Source: Calothrix brevissima NIES-22 (GTDB taxonomy: Bacteria; Cyanobacteriota; Cyanobacteriia; Cyanobacteriales; Nostocaceae). Taken from it: 64,000 nt of DNA. Within the stretch, counting starts at the first letter, position 1. Each line of letters starts with the position of its first letter. Shown in pieces: positions 17,909 through 28,552 of this stretch. Both the position numbers and the translations under genes were made by a program. Location: the NCBI RefSeq assembly GCF_002367995.1, contig NZ_AP018207.1, positions 4,773,083 through 4,837,082 on the forward strand, given 5' to 3'. Below the pieces are notes generated by a model. It was not told where the DNA came from, did not search any database, and was given only the letters and a program-made list of their open reading frames with translations.

Positions 17909-19579
17909 CTAAGGTTGCAATTTAAAGAAAACGCCACCTTTAAGCAATCCTGTATCGCTACCGTAACTACTAACTGTAAGCGATCGCAATTTCTCAAAGA
18001 AGGGCTTACCTAATACTTCTACTAGTTTCAAAATCGGTAGTTGACGTTCTACAAGATATTTACTTTTCTTCCAGTCTAGATATACATAACCTTGATTGGG
18101 TTGGGGTATCGCCGCAATACTATCTTGAAAATTCCGATTTTTAACTAAAGAATTATCTTTAGCTGTGAGAATTTCTGCCATTGTTTCTAAATCGGAAGCA
18201 AAAATTTCGTAATTTCCTACAGTTGTATGTACTCCCTGCACTTTGGTATCTACACTGTAAGCGGGACGGTTTTTCTCTTGGGTTTTTTTGCTGGCGGCGA
18301 TTAATTCTGTCCAAGCTGAGACTTTTTGATTATTAAGATTGAGGGAATTAATATTTAATCCTTTGCTGGAAGCGATCGCATCTAACCGCGCAATCCCATC
18401 TGCTACTTCTGGGGTGTTTTCCACAACAAATACCCAACTTTGGAGGTTTTTCTCAGTTTGGGGTAAGAGTGCGATCGCATATTCTCCTTTTACCCAACTA
18501 AAAATATCTTCACCTAAGTTAATACCCCAAAGACTTTGCAGTTCGCTAAATGGTTTGGCTGTTGGGGAATTAGCACTTTTAGCAGAACTATATATAGTCG
18601 CTGTTGCTTCTTTCCAAAGTTTAGCTAAATCTGTTTCACCCAAATTGCTCAAATTAGCGCCAGCAATTGCTAATCCTGCTGACTGGGGGATATATTGCAA
18701 TGCTTGTATAGGTTGAGAAAGTACAGGCGCTGGTGCAGAAGAAGTATTTGCTGATGCACTCAAAAAGCTGGTTTCTGCTAATAAACCTTGAGAGTTTAAA
18801 ACTAAAGAAATAATTTCGCTATCATAGACTGCTTCTTGCAATTCTAAGCCTTGCCATTTGACTAACTTAGGAAGATTAACAAAGGCTAAAGCTAAGGTTC
18901 CTGTGGGTAATTGTTGGGTAGCTTTTTGATATTGCACCAAGCTGCTTAAATTGAGATCGGGAGCTTGGACATTATTAATCGCATCTTTGAGAACTTTGAG
19001 TTCGTTAGCAAATAAAATAAAGCGATCGCCTACAGCAGCACCAGCTAAAAAGTCCTGTTTCGGTGGTGGATTATCATAGAGTAGCTTTACGCCTTCATAT
19101 TCTTCTGTACCTAAGTTTCCCCCAGCTAATACCCGTTTAGAAAATAGCAATTCTAAAAATTCGCGGCTTTTTTCTGGTTGTGTGGTTGCTAGCGCCATTA
19201 AATAGCCAATTTGCTGTCCGTTTTCGGGATCGCGATCGATGTCTAAACTAGTTACAGCTAGGGTAATTTCCTTACCTAGCCAAGGTTGAATATCTTCTTG
19301 GTAATTTAAATTACTCTTAGTTAATAAATTAGTTTTCAGCTTAGATAATTCACCATCCTTATCTAAAGCCTGTAATTGTTCGGGATTTACTAGTAAAGAT
19401 ACTGTTATTGGCGAAAGTTTCGATACAAATATGCTAGCTTCTGGCTGGGAAGGAGTCGCAGCCGTAATAGTCACTGGACTTTTAACAGATAACCAGTAAA
19501 AGCCAACAATCACAAGCGCCAGAATTGCGATCGCACCAGCTACTAAAAAACCAAATAATGAATTTTGTCTGTTCACCAT
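17909..19579 (-). CDS. DUF3352 domain protein, membrane-anchored
   Basis: A 556-residue protein with one N-terminal transmembrane anchor (about 10-32, LVAGAIAILALVIVGFYWL) and a large exported domain. The opening of that domain (EASIFVSKLSPITVSLLVNP), QPWLGKEITLAV and the later DIFSWVKGEYAIALLP match DUF3352, a cyanobacterial and actinobacterial family of unknown role. The family folds as repeated alpha/beta units, and the halves around GTLALAFVNLP and GYVYLDWKKS look like such repeats. The function is not known. It is the only gene in its transcript as far as can be seen. Confidence 0.82.
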   Translation of the reverse strand: MVNRQNSLFGFLVAGAIAILALVIVGFYWLSVKSPVTITAATPSQPEASIFVSKLSPITVSLLVNPEQLQALDKDGELSKLKTNLLTKSNLNYQEDIQPWLGKEITLAVTSLDIDRDPENGQQIGYLMALATTQPEKSREFLELLFSKRVLAGGNLGTEEYEGVKLLYDNPPPKQDFLAGAAVGDRFILFANELKVLKDAINNVQAPDLNLSSLVQYQKATQQLPTGTLALAFVNLPKLVKWQGLELQEAVYDSEIISLVLNSQGLLAETSFLSASANTSSAPAPVLSQPIQALQYIPQSAGLAIAGANLSNLGETDLAKLWKEATATIYSSAKSANSPTAKPFSELQSLWGINLGEDIFSWVKGEYAIALLPQTEKNLQSWVFVVENTPEVADGIARLDAIASSKGLNINSLNLNNQKVSAWTELIAASKKTQEKNRPAYSVDTKVQGVHTTVGNYEIFASDLETMAEILTAKDNSLVKNRNFQDSIAAIPQPNQGYVYLDWKKSKYLVERQLPILKLVEVLGKPFFEKLRSLTVSSYGSDTGLLKGGVFFKLQP

Positions 19580-19761
19580 ACCACCTCACCTCCAAAGCCG
19601 TTAATGTCTAAGCATAGGGAATAAGGGGCAGGATATTTGCATTGCCTGCCAAATATTTGATAATGCATATATCTTTGGTAATTTATCTAGTAATCGATGC
19701 TGATGCGAGTATCAACATCTTCTGCCAACATAAATGATATCGGATTGTTTACAAAAACCTC

Positions 19762-20109
19762 ATGACAGGAAACGCAATTACCCAAATTACTGTTGAAGAA
19801 CTGGCACAACGTCTAGCTGCTGGGGATGCTACTATTCAGCTTGTAGATGTGCGCGAACCCCAAGAACTAGCGATCGCCAGTATTGAGGGCTTTGTCAACT
19901 TCCCTCTGAGTGAATTTGCTGAATGGGGAGATCAAGTACCAACGCTTTTAAATCCTCAAGCTGAAACCTTAGTACTTTGCCATCATGGTATGCGTTCGGC
20001 TCAAATGTGTCAGTGGTTAATGGCGCAAGGTTTTACCAACGTTAAGAACATCTCAGGCGGAATTGATGCTTATTCCAATTTAGTTGACTCTTCAGTTCCT
20101 CGGTATTAA
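19762..20109 (+). CDS. Rhodanese-like domain protein
   Basis: A 115-residue single rhodanese domain. The substrate-side motif VDVREPQELAIASIEGFVNFPL and the active-site loop LCHHGMRSAQM, with the persulfide-forming Cys, are both present. Such proteins carry sulfane sulfur to acceptors, and the single-domain form may act in sulfur relay or thiosulfate metabolism. There is no sulfur gene next to it except cysE, 8 kb away. The start ATG is well placed for the first strand. Confidence 0.9.
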   Translation: MTGNAITQITVEELAQRLAAGDATIQLVDVREPQELAIASIEGFVNFPLSEFAEWGDQVPTLLNPQAETLVLCHHGMRSAQMCQWLMAQGFTNVKNISGGIDAYSNLVDSSVPRY

Positions 20110-20542
20110 TTTAAAAAATTTGTACTATATATTGCCAATTTAGTACTGATAGTATTGTTTAGCAAATAACCTGATTTTCGCCTTGTAGTAATACTGGCGA
20201 ATTTTTATATCATGAGTTATTTATAGATGATTCTCTTACGCTTATATCTCTCAATAGCAAAAAAATCCGTAAGTGGAAATACATTTTTTCCGCAAAGCTT
20301 ATGGAAAAATACGGTTAATCAACTAAATATTTTTTTGAGACAAGCACCTTTAATGGTGATAGTCAAGCTGCATAACACAACAGCCCCATAATCCGCCAAC
20401 ATGGAAATTTACAGTAATTAACTGGTTTATAATTAAATAATTAGATATATTAGTTAAATATTAATATTTTTTTACTTTTTCGTAAAAAATAACAAATTTT
20501 TCCCAACTTTCATTAAAATTTGCCTTCAGTAAAGAATACCCT
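20110..20542. other. Non-coding AT-rich gap before hrcA
   Basis: About 430 bp, very AT-rich toward hrcA. No CIRCE element (TTAGCACTC-N9-GAGTGCTAA) was found, so hrcA does not visibly carry its own operator here. No RNA gene was recognised. Confidence 0.5.
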
Positions 20543-21616
20543 ATGCAAGTCCAGTTGACAAATCGACAACAGCATATACTTTGGGCAACAGTACGTCACT
20601 ACATTGCTACCGCAGAGCCTGTTGGATCGAAAGCTTTAATTGAAGAATACGATCTCGGTGTGAGTTCAGCCACAATTCGTAATGTAATGGGTGTCCTAGA
20701 AAAATCTGGTTTACTGTACCAACCACACACATCTGCTGGACGAGTACCTTCTGATTCTGGCTATCGCATTTATGTCGATCGCCTAATTACACCTTCAGAA
20801 ACTCTAGCCAAAGAGGTAGAACTAGCCCTACAAAATCGCCTCCACTGGGAAGATTGGAGTTTAGAAGCGCTATTACAAGGTGCAGCGCAGATATTAGCCA
20901 CCTTAAGTGGGTGTATTAGCTTGATTACCATGCCCCAAACCAATACAGCATTGTTAAGACATTTGCAATTAGTGCAAATTGAAACCGGGCGGATCATGCT
21001 GATTGTCGTCACCGATAATTATGAAACCCATTCACGCTTGATGGATTTGTCACCGCGAGAAGAGACAAAACTCGATCCGGAAGTGATAGATCGGGAATTG
21101 CAAATAGTCTCTAACTTCTTAAATACGCATTTACGGGGACGTAGCTTACTAGAATTAGGTAATCTGGATTGGAGCCAATTAAATCAAGAATTCCAACGCT
21201 ATGGCGAATTCTTGAAAAATTCCGTCGCTGAATTAAGCCGCAAAAAGTCAGCGCCAACTGCGACAAACATCATGGTACGCGGAGTCGCCGAAGTTTTGCG
21301 TCAGCCAGAATTTTCTCAACTCCAGCAAGTACAAACAATTATCCATCTGTTGGAAGAAGAACAAGAACAGCTAGGGCGATTAATCTTTGAAGAACCAGAG
21401 GTTGAAGATCGCAGTAAACCAAGGGTAACTGTCCGAATTGGCACAGAAAATCCCTTAGAACCAATGCGTACTTGTACCTTAATTACTTCTACCTATCGCC
21501 GAGGTTCTGTCCCCGTAGGGAGTGTAGGAGTTTTAGGCCCAACTAGACTAGATTATGAAGGTGCGATCGCAGTTGTCACTGCGGCTGCTGATTACCTTTC
21601 GGAAGCCTTCAGTTAA
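20543..21616 (+). CDS. hrcA: Heat-inducible transcription repressor HrcA
   Basis: It represses groEL-type heat-shock genes by binding CIRCE operators. At 357 residues it is full length. The N-terminal winged helix is clear ([23 protein letters not shown], then [28 protein letters not shown]). The C-terminal GAF-like regulatory domain ends [17 protein letters not shown] small membrane-protein gene follows after only 12 bp and is probably co-transcribed. Confidence 0.95.
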   Translation: MQVQLTNRQQHILWATVRHYIATAEPVGSKALIEEYDLGVSSATIRNVMGVLEKSGLLYQPHTSAGRVPSDSGYRIYVDRLITPSETLAKEVELALQNRLHWEDWSLEALLQGAAQILATLSGCISLITMPQTNTALLRHLQLVQIETGRIMLIVVTDNYETHSRLMDLSPREETKLDPEVIDRELQIVSNFLNTHLRGRSLLELGNLDWSQLNQEFQRYGEFLKNSVAELSRKKSAPTATNIMVRGVAEVLRQPEFSQLQQVQTIIHLLEEEQEQLGRLIFEEPEVEDRSKPRVTVRIGTENPLEPMRTCTLITSTYRRGSVPVGSVGVLGPTRLDYEGAIAVVTAAADYLSEAFS

Positions 21617-21628
21617 TCAAAGTAAATC

Positions 21629-22303
21629 ATGGTGAAAAAAATCAGCTTTGGGTTGTTGTGGCTGGGATTTATTGCTTACGCTTTTCTCCTCGCCCCTCCC
21701 GATGCTCCTAATACATTCGAGTTAATTAAAAACCTGAGTACAGGTCAATGGCAAGGTATTAATCCTTTCATCATTGCCCTATTTAATATTATGGGTATTT
21801 GGCCTGTAATTTATAGTGCAGTTTTATTTATTGATGGTAGAGGACAAAAAATCCCCGCTTGGCCTTTTGCGAGTGCTTCCTTTGCAGTTGGTGCTTTTGC
21901 ACTTTTACCATACTTAGCCCTGAGAAACTCAAATCCACAATTTACGGGTAAAAAGAACGCTTTAATTAAAGCCTTAGATTCTCGCATCACAGGGATTGTA
22001 CTTACCATAGCTGCGGCTATTTTAATCGGTTATGGTTTAATAGCGGGAGATTGGGGAGATTTTGTCCAACAATGGCAAACTAGCCGCTTTATTCATGTAA
22101 TGAGCTTAGATTTCTGCCTACTTAGTCTATTATTTCCCGCATTATTAGAAGATGATATGGCGCGTCGCGGTTGGAAAAATTCTCTAATGTGGTTAATCGC
22201 TTTTATACCATTGTTCGGCCCGCTATTCTATTTATGTGTGCGTCCACATCTATTAGAAGAGGGAGTAGATAACATATCTCCTCAGCAGCAACCAACGATC
22301 TAA
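21629..22303 (+). CDS. Conserved cyanobacterial multi-pass membrane protein
   Basis: A 224-residue protein with about six hydrophobic segments (about 4-22, 45-68, 77-98, 116-140, 153-172 and 183-205). The polar loop GQWQGINPFIIALFNIMGIWPVIY and the end FIPLFGPLFYLCVRPH look conserved and chloroplast/cyanobacterial in style. I do not recognise a named function. It lies 12 bp after hrcA, suggesting one transcript, but a shared role with HrcA is not implied by anything in the sequence. Confidence 0.78.
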   Translation: MVKKISFGLLWLGFIAYAFLLAPPDAPNTFELIKNLSTGQWQGINPFIIALFNIMGIWPVIYSAVLFIDGRGQKIPAWPFASASFAVGAFALLPYLALRNSNPQFTGKKNALIKALDSRITGIVLTIAAAILIGYGLIAGDWGDFVQQWQTSRFIHVMSLDFCLLSLLFPALLEDDMARRGWKNSLMWLIAFIPLFGPLFYLCVRPHLLEEGVDNISPQQQPTI

Positions 22304-22431
22304 AGCCATCAAAAGAAAGCGCTGAAGTCCTTACTACAGAAAACTACAAAATACTTTCAACTCATGAAGCGATCGCAATTTTTAGCTATGGTTATGTAGC
22401 TTTAGGCTAATTACCTAACTGGAGTGCCTAA

Positions 22432-24810
22432 TTAAGCTACTCTGTCCTGTGAATACAAATACTGCTGAAACCCGATAAAGACTTCACTGATATTCGCAAC
22501 GCTTCCTAGTTCTTCCACAGCATCACGAACGGTATGATATTTCAACTCTAACAGTTGAGGTAATTTAGTGCGATCGAGTTCTCCCACTCCTGCTTTGATG
22601 TATTGCTCTAGTACAAAGTCAAGAAATTCTTGCTGTTTACCGAGATACTGGGAGAAGATTAAGGATTTGTGAGCAAGAACGCGCTCTCGGCGGCTAATGG
22701 GTGGAGAGGCATAGGCGATATAAGCCAACACATCATATAAATCGCTTTTCTCGGCATCAATCACGCGACTAATTTCTGTAAGTTGTTCGTCCCCGTAGCC
22801 CTTCTCTGCCAGTCCTTCTAATAAGGCTTTACGGGTGTCAGGGCGGCTCCAAATTGCTCTTAATTCGTCTTCATTTCTGAAAAGTTCAGGAATTTCACCA
22901 AAGAGACGTTCTACAAATTCTGTAGCGCTCATAGGTTTGCCGTCTGGACTCCAGAAACTGGTAGATATCCGGTGCTGGAGGGTGCGTTCTTTACCATCAG
23001 CGAGTTTGATTTTGATGGTTTTGGGGTTGGGAACTTCTGTAGTTTCGTTTTTAGTTCTGCCTCTATTTATACCACTATTGCTTGTAGAGTCGTTGTATGC
23101 ACCTGATTGCTCTCCGCCTCTGGAAATTGTAACTACAACAGGTTCTTGGGGTTCGCCGTCCCATTCAGGATCGTCAAAGCGTTCGTAGGCTTTGACGAAA
23201 TCATAAATGGTGAAGTAGTCCTTTCCTTCAAATAAGCGAGTACCGCGTCCAATAATCTGCTTAAATTCAATCATCGTGTTGATGGGGCGCATCAGCACGA
23301 TGTTGCGAACATTCCGGGCATCAACGCCAGTGGACAGCTTGTGGGAGGTGGTGAGAATGGTGGGGATAGTTTTCTCGTTGTCTTGAAAATTGCTGAGGTG
23401 CTGTTCGCCGAGTTTCCCATCATCGGCGGTGACGCGGACACAGTAATTAGGGTTACTGCTAATCTTCATTTGGTTGATTAAATCCCGCACAGCTAAAGCG
23501 TGGGGTTGGTTGGCGCAAAACACCAGAGTTTTTTGATTCTGGTCAATTTCTTCCATGAACAGTTGCACCCGGTAACGTTCACGCTCGGCAATTTCGATGA
23601 TGCGGTTGAAGTCGTCTTCAGTGTAGGTTCTGGCTTCGTCTATAGCACCCTCAAGCAGTTCATCTTCACTGCTGTAAATATACTCATCTAGGGTAGTTTC
23701 AATTTGCCTGACTTTAAAGGGAGTCAGAAACCCGTCGTTGATGCCGTCTTTGAGGGCGTAGGTATAGACTGGCTCACCGAAGTAGGCGTAGGTGTCTGCG
23801 TTGTTTTTGCGTTTAGGAGTGGCGGTGAGTCCTAATTGTACTGCTGGGGAGAAGTATTCTAAAATGCCGCGCCAGGTACTTTCGTCACTGGCTCCGCCTC
23901 GGTGACATTCATCAATGATGATGAAATCAAAGAAATCGGAGGGATAGTCGCTGAATTTGGGCGTAGGATTGCCAGCATCGTCCCGTCCGGTCATAAATGT
24001 CTGGAAAATGGTAAAAAAGATACTGCCATTTTTGGGGACTCGACCGCGTTTTTTGATGGCTTCGGGATCGATGCGGACTAAGGCATCGTCGGGGAAGGCA
24101 GAGAAAGAGTTATAAGCTTGGTTGGCTAAGATATTGCGATCGCTTAAAAACAAAATTCGCGGACGACGGGTAGGTTTTCTGCTAAGATTCCAACGGCTTT
24201 GAAAGAGTTTCCAGGCGAGTTGGAAGGCGATGAAGGTTTTACCTGTGCCTGTTGCCATTGTTAACAGAATCCGGTCTTGTCCTTGGCAGATTGCTTCTAG
24301 AACGTGCTTAATGGCATTGTGTTGATAATAACGGGCTTCCCATGTGCCGCTTTTGTCTTCAAAGGGGATGGCTGCAAAGCGATCGCGCCACGCATTATTT
24401 TCGCTAAAGGTCGCTTCCCAGAGTTGCTCCGGGGTGGGATATTGGTTGACGTAGCCTTCTACCCCTGTGAGCATATCTACTTGGTATATACCAATGCCAT
24501 TTGTAGAGTAGGCAAATCGAGTCTGCAACTTTTCGGCGTATTTTTTGGCTTGTCCTAAACCTTCCGTATCTCGTAAGTCTCGTTTTTTCGCTTCGATGAC
24601 AGCGAGTTTTTCACCACGATAAACCAGGACATAATCGGCGATGTCTGATTGAGCGCGTTTACCATTGCCAATTAAACGACCAGGCGCAATAACTTCGCGG
24701 CGAATGCGACTACCTTCGATAACTCCCCAGCCTGCGGCTTTGAGTGCGGGGTCAATTAGTTCGGCACGGGTTTCGGCTTCGCTCAACCTGGAGGTTTCGG
24801 CTTCGTTCAT
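22432..24810 (-). CDS. hsdR: Type I restriction endonuclease, R subunit (EcoAI/EcoEI-like)
   Basis: The DNA-translocating and cleaving subunit of a type I restriction system. Of its 792 residues, the first 110 or so hold a PD-(D/E)XK nuclease (DIADYVLVYRGEKLAVIEAKK). Residues about 160-550 are a superfamily 2 helicase: Walker A MATGTGKT (186-192), DECH box IIIDECHRGG, LGLTATPKR and motif VI QIIGRGTR. The rest is the C-terminal EcoEI-type R domain. No ribosome site precedes the ATG, and the region just upstream is a repeat plus an inserted toxin-antitoxin pair, so its expression may be altered compared with the original operon. All catalytic motifs look intact. Confidence 0.95.
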   Translation of the reverse strand: MNEAETSRLSEAETRAELIDPALKAAGWGVIEGSRIRREVIAPGRLIGNGKRAQSDIADYVLVYRGEKLAVIEAKKRDLRDTEGLGQAKKYAEKLQTRFAYSTNGIGIYQVDMLTGVEGYVNQYPTPEQLWEATFSENNAWRDRFAAIPFEDKSGTWEARYYQHNAIKHVLEAICQGQDRILLTMATGTGKTFIAFQLAWKLFQSRWNLSRKPTRRPRILFLSDRNILANQAYNSFSAFPDDALVRIDPEAIKKRGRVPKNGSIFFTIFQTFMTGRDDAGNPTPKFSDYPSDFFDFIIIDECHRGGASDESTWRGILEYFSPAVQLGLTATPKRKNNADTYAYFGEPVYTYALKDGINDGFLTPFKVRQIETTLDEYIYSSEDELLEGAIDEARTYTEDDFNRIIEIAERERYRVQLFMEEIDQNQKTLVFCANQPHALAVRDLINQMKISSNPNYCVRVTADDGKLGEQHLSNFQDNEKTIPTILTTSHKLSTGVDARNVRNIVLMRPINTMIEFKQIIGRGTRLFEGKDYFTIYDFVKAYERFDDPEWDGEPQEPVVVTISRGGEQSGAYNDSTSNSGINRGRTKNETTEVPNPKTIKIKLADGKERTLQHRISTSFWSPDGKPMSATEFVERLFGEIPELFRNEDELRAIWSRPDTRKALLEGLAEKGYGDEQLTEISRVIDAEKSDLYDVLAYIAYASPPISRRERVLAHKSLIFSQYLGKQQEFLDFVLEQYIKAGVGELDRTKLPQLLELKYHTVRDAVEELGSVANISEVFIGFQQYLYSQDRVA

Positions 24811-24867
24811 GGGAGAGTTAACAGTTGATGGTAGTTCAAAAATTTAATTTGTAGTGTTAGGAGTCGT

Positions 24868-24977
24868 GTAAAAATAAGTTGAACAATTTAATATTTGTAG
24901 TGCGGGCAGCGTTCGACTGAGCGCTCACGCCGAAGTCTTGCCCGCGCGAGCAAGATGCTCGCACTACTTATTTTTAC
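24868..24977. repeat. MITE-like inverted repeat upstream of hsdR
   Basis: GTAAAAATAAG (24868-24878) pairs with CTTATTTTTAC (24967-24977). Inside them GTAGTGCGGG (24897) pairs with CTCGCACTAC (24958-24967). The GC-rich inner part (GTAGTGCGGGCAGCG, TGCCCGCGCGAGC) is a dispersed cyanobacterial palindrome. No ORF is inside, so it is non-autonomous or simply a REP-type element. Confidence 0.75.
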
Positions 24978-24985
24978 TTGATGCC

Positions 24986-25671
<686 letters not shown>

Positions 25672-25672
<1 letters not shown>

Positions 25673-26718
25673 TATGGCTCATCTTTGGAATATGGAAGTC
25701 GGCGGCGAGCAGATGCGATCGCTTCTTGCAGTTTAGCTTGTAACACCTCTTTAGGTGGTAATACGGTGAGGTATTCGGCAACGTGAATACCGCTTTTATC
25801 TAGTTCTAATAATTCGATTTGCTCTTGCTTTTTACCTGCACATAAAATAATTCCTAGCGGTGGCTGTTCGTCAGGTTCTTGGTCATATTTGGCAAGCCAG
25901 CGCAGGTAAAGTTCCATTTGTCCTTTGTATTCGGGTTGAAAGCTACCTAGTTTGAGGTCAATGGCTACAAGGCGTTTGAGTTTGCGGTTATAAAATAACA
26001 GGTCGATATAAAAATCATCGTTGTCGATTTGCAAGCGTTTTTGACGGGCGATGAAGGTAAAGCCTGCACCGAGTTCTAGTAAAAATTGCTCAATTTCTCT
26101 CAGGATTGCATCTTCAAGGTCTTTTTCGAGATAGCGATCGCTTAATTCCAGAAAATCTAAAATATAAGGGTCTTTTAGTAAAATATCGGGTGATACCTGT
26201 TGAGTTTGGCGCAGTTGCTCTAAATCATGGCGGATGGTTTCTTCGGGTTTGCGGGATAGGGCAGTACGCTCAAATAGCATAGAGTTAATGCGTTCTTGCA
26301 GTTGGCGGACGCTCCATCGTTCGAGTTGGGCAATTTCAATATAAAATTCTCGTTTTAGGGGATCGTCAATATACATTAAGGTTTTAATATGCGTCCAACT
26401 CAATTGTCTCCGCAATGTGGAGACAATCTGCTCATCAGGAAAGGTTTCCGCAAAATGTAGACAATGCCGCAATTGTTTTTCGCTCCAGCCTTTACCATAG
26501 GTTTGGGTTAGCTGCTGAGATAAAGAAACAATAATTTGTTTGCCATATTCAGCGCGTTGACCTTGTAAAACTTCGGTTTGGATGCGTTTACCGACTTGCC
26601 AATATAACAAGGTGATTTCTGCATTGATGGCAACGGCGGCGCGTTGTTTAGCGGTGTCAATCAGTTGACGAATTTCTTGAAATAACAGGTCGTTTGGTTG
26701 CGTCAAATCATCGCTCAT
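25672..26718 (-). CDS. YhcG/DUF1016 PD-(D/E)XK nuclease-domain protein
   Basis: A 348-residue member of the YhcG (DUF1016) family. The N-terminal DUF1016_N helical domain includes LLYWQVGKRIQTEVL and YGKGWSEKQLRHCLHFAETFPDE. The C-terminal nuclease-like domain contains GAGFTFIARQKRLQIDNDDFYIDLLFYNR with LVAIDLKLGSFQPEYKGQM, where D and DLK form the PD-(D/E)XK core. The family often travels with type I restriction genes, perhaps as a helper or nuclease. Its ATG overlaps the hsdS stop by 4 bases, so it is co-translated with hsdS. Confidence 0.88.
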
Positions 26719-27986
26719 GCTGCTATTTCCTGTTTAGCAGTTTTTGGGGTGTCTGCGGTAAGTTCGCCAGTGAATGCTTTTTGCAGGATGGATTGTTTGA
26801 GTTCGTTGAGGGCGGCAATTTTTTGGCGGTAGATAGTTTCGAGGCGTTGGGTTTCAGTTCTTAAATCATCAATTTTGTTTGTTATTCGATTCTGCTCATC
26901 TAAGGACGGCATAGCAATAACAAGATCCGAAAGTGACTGATTACTTAAATTTTGCATTGTTGCTCCAGTAGAAAGACTCTCTAGCTTATTTCTGTATACT
27001 GCCGACCTAAGCAAATGAGCAAGAAATACTGAATCAACATTTTCAAATGGTTTGATAAAGAAAGAACCACTGCCACAAAGCCATCCAGCTTGTTCTTCTC
27101 TCACAACTGCACATCTTCCAATCTCTCCTCTTCTACCTACTACAACATCATTTTGTTTTAAGATGTATGCTTGCAGTCGTTTAACTATATCTTTACTAAC
27201 AGTCTTGTTAAAATTTGGAATGATTTTATCATCTTCAATATTTGCTGGATTGACTATCGGAATCTCATTAGAAACATAGTCAGATTTATGTAAAAGTGAG
27301 CCAAATGGCCCTGTAAAAACTTTGCCACCAATTTCACCTAACTTCTTCTCTTTCCACTCATTGCCTTTCTTGGTAAAGATGGCGTTTAGATAGCTTTCAA
27401 ATAGTTCGCTGGCGTTGGTGAGGTTTTTTTCGGTGTTTGCGATCGCTCTATCAATCCCCTCAAACGCCTCATCCAAAATCGCCACAATCCGCTTTTGTTC
27501 AGAAAGTGGGGGAAGAGGAACAAGAAAGTTACGAACAGTGCCAACATTTAAGTTGCCAACTCCAGATCCACTGATGCTATTTTTCGCAAGTATTTTAACT
27601 GAATATGAATTTAAGTAATATTTTAAAAATGAATTAAAAATTCCTGTCTTTGTTTTTATTAAAGTCAAACTCACAAATATACTAAATTCAATATCATCAT
27701 CAATAATCGCAGCTTCTCCAAAGCTTCCAACTCTGGTGTATAAAATATCTCCCTTACTAGGCTTATTATTTTTCGTTAATTCCCTGTGTGTTTCTTCAGA
27801 AATATATTTATAGTTATCCCAAATAACTTGTCCATTTTTTACGTTCCTAGCAGATAGAAAAGGAATACCATTATCAACATATTCTGGTCTTTTAGCTACG
27901 CCGCAGGTTATTAGATCAGTGACTTCCACAAGCTTTTTAATCTCCCATCCCACTGGCAACTGTCCACTATCAACTGTCAACTGCAT
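26715..27986 (-). CDS. hsdS: Type I restriction-modification specificity subunit
   Basis: It chooses the DNA target for both methylation and cleavage. The 423 residues form two target-recognition domains (about 12-165 and 215-365), each followed by a long conserved helix (PPLSEQKRIVAILDEAFEGIDRAI and SLDEQNRITNKIDDLRTETQRL). The end LKQSILQKAFTGELT is characteristic. The first dozen residues (MQLTVDSGQLPV) are encoded by a GTTGACAGT-type intergenic repeat that supplies the start codon. AAGAG lies about 7 bases before the ATG. A toxin-antitoxin pair separates it from hsdM. Confidence 0.93.
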   Translation of the reverse strand: MQLTVDSGQLPVGWEIKKLVEVTDLITCGVAKRPEYVDNGIPFLSARNVKNGQVIWDNYKYISEETHRELTKNNKPSKGDILYTRVGSFGEAAIIDDDIEFSIFVSLTLIKTKTGIFNSFLKYYLNSYSVKILAKNSISGSGVGNLNVGTVRNFLVPLPPLSEQKRIVAILDEAFEGIDRAIANTEKNLTNASELFESYLNAIFTKKGNEWKEKKLGEIGGKVFTGPFGSLLHKSDYVSNEIPIVNPANIEDDKIIPNFNKTVSKDIVKRLQAYILKQNDVVVGRRGEIGRCAVVREEQAGWLCGSGSFFIKPFENVDSVFLAHLLRSAVYRNKLESLSTGATMQNLSNQSLSDLVIAMPSLDEQNRITNKIDDLRTETQRLETIYRQKIAALNELKQSILQKAFTGELTADTPKTAKQEIAA

Positions 27987-28015
27987 ACCATCTCTTAATC
28001 ATGAGGTTTCACAAA

Positions 28016-28270
28016 TTAATAAGCATCTTTACGATGAATACTACTCAATATTAGAACGAGCATTTCTTGGTCTTGAATTTCATAAATAACCCGATAATTT
28101 CCCACTCTAATTCGATACATATTTTCATATCCCTTGAGCTTTTTTACTCCACTAGGTCGGGGAACATCAGCTAGGAGTCGAATATCAGCCAGCAGACGTT
28201 CCCTCTCTTTTGCAGGCAGATCATCTAGTTGTTTTTGCACAGGTTTAGGAATAATAACTCTGTAGCTCAT
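28016..28270 (-). CDS. RelE/ParE-family type II toxin
   Basis: An 84-residue classic RelE-type toxin: YRVIIPKPVQKQLDDLPAKERERL, then VKKLKGYENMYRIRVGNYRVIYEI and the C-terminal ILSSIHRKDAY with conserved Arg/Lys. It probably cuts mRNA in the ribosome. It overlaps the upstream antitoxin gene by 4 bases. The pair lies between hsdM and hsdS, which may link loss of the restriction operon to toxicity (inference). Confidence 0.92.
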   Translation of the reverse strand: MSYRVIIPKPVQKQLDDLPAKERERLLADIRLLADVPRPSGVKKLKGYENMYRIRVGNYRVIYEIQDQEMLVLILSSIHRKDAY

Positions 28271-28476
28271 CCTCGACTTGCCTCGTATTCATCAAGAGTT
28301 AAATAATCGCCTTCTTGATAAGCAAGTTGGGAAGAAGTAATATTAGCTTTTTCCTCTTCAGTTATATCCTCTTCGATATGTCGTTCTTTAATAAACAATA
28401 AAAAATCCAATAATTCAGATAAGAGAGTATCAGGAATTTGTTCAATTTCTTGAATAAGTTGTTCTTTGAGAGTCAT
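28267..28476 (-). CDS. DUF2281-like antitoxin
   Basis: A 69-residue acidic protein. LKEQLIQEIEQIPDTLLSELLDFLLFIKER matches DUF2281, a family of small antitoxins common in cyanobacteria and paired with RelE or PIN toxins. The C-terminal LAYQEGDYLTLDEYEASRG would wrap the toxin. It overlaps the toxin gene by 4 bases and lies 76 bp after hsdM. Confidence 0.88.
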   Translation of the reverse strand: MTLKEQLIQEIEQIPDTLLSELLDFLLFIKERHIEEDITEEEKANITSSQLAYQEGDYLTLDEYEASRG

Positions 28477-28552
28477 GGCTTTTATGTTCGTGTAGTATTT
28501 ATCGCGTGAAGGTTAATATACATTCAAGCATAGGCGATCGCTTGATTATTTA

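Noticed and set aside
20400-20542. CIRCE operator before hrcA
   Set aside because: No TTAGCACTC-N9-GAGTGCTAA or close variant was found by eye.
24868-24977. Insertion sequence at the toxin-antitoxin junction
   Set aside because: There is no transposase ORF; only a small inverted repeat consistent with a MITE or REP element. No complete insertion sequence was found anywhere in the window.
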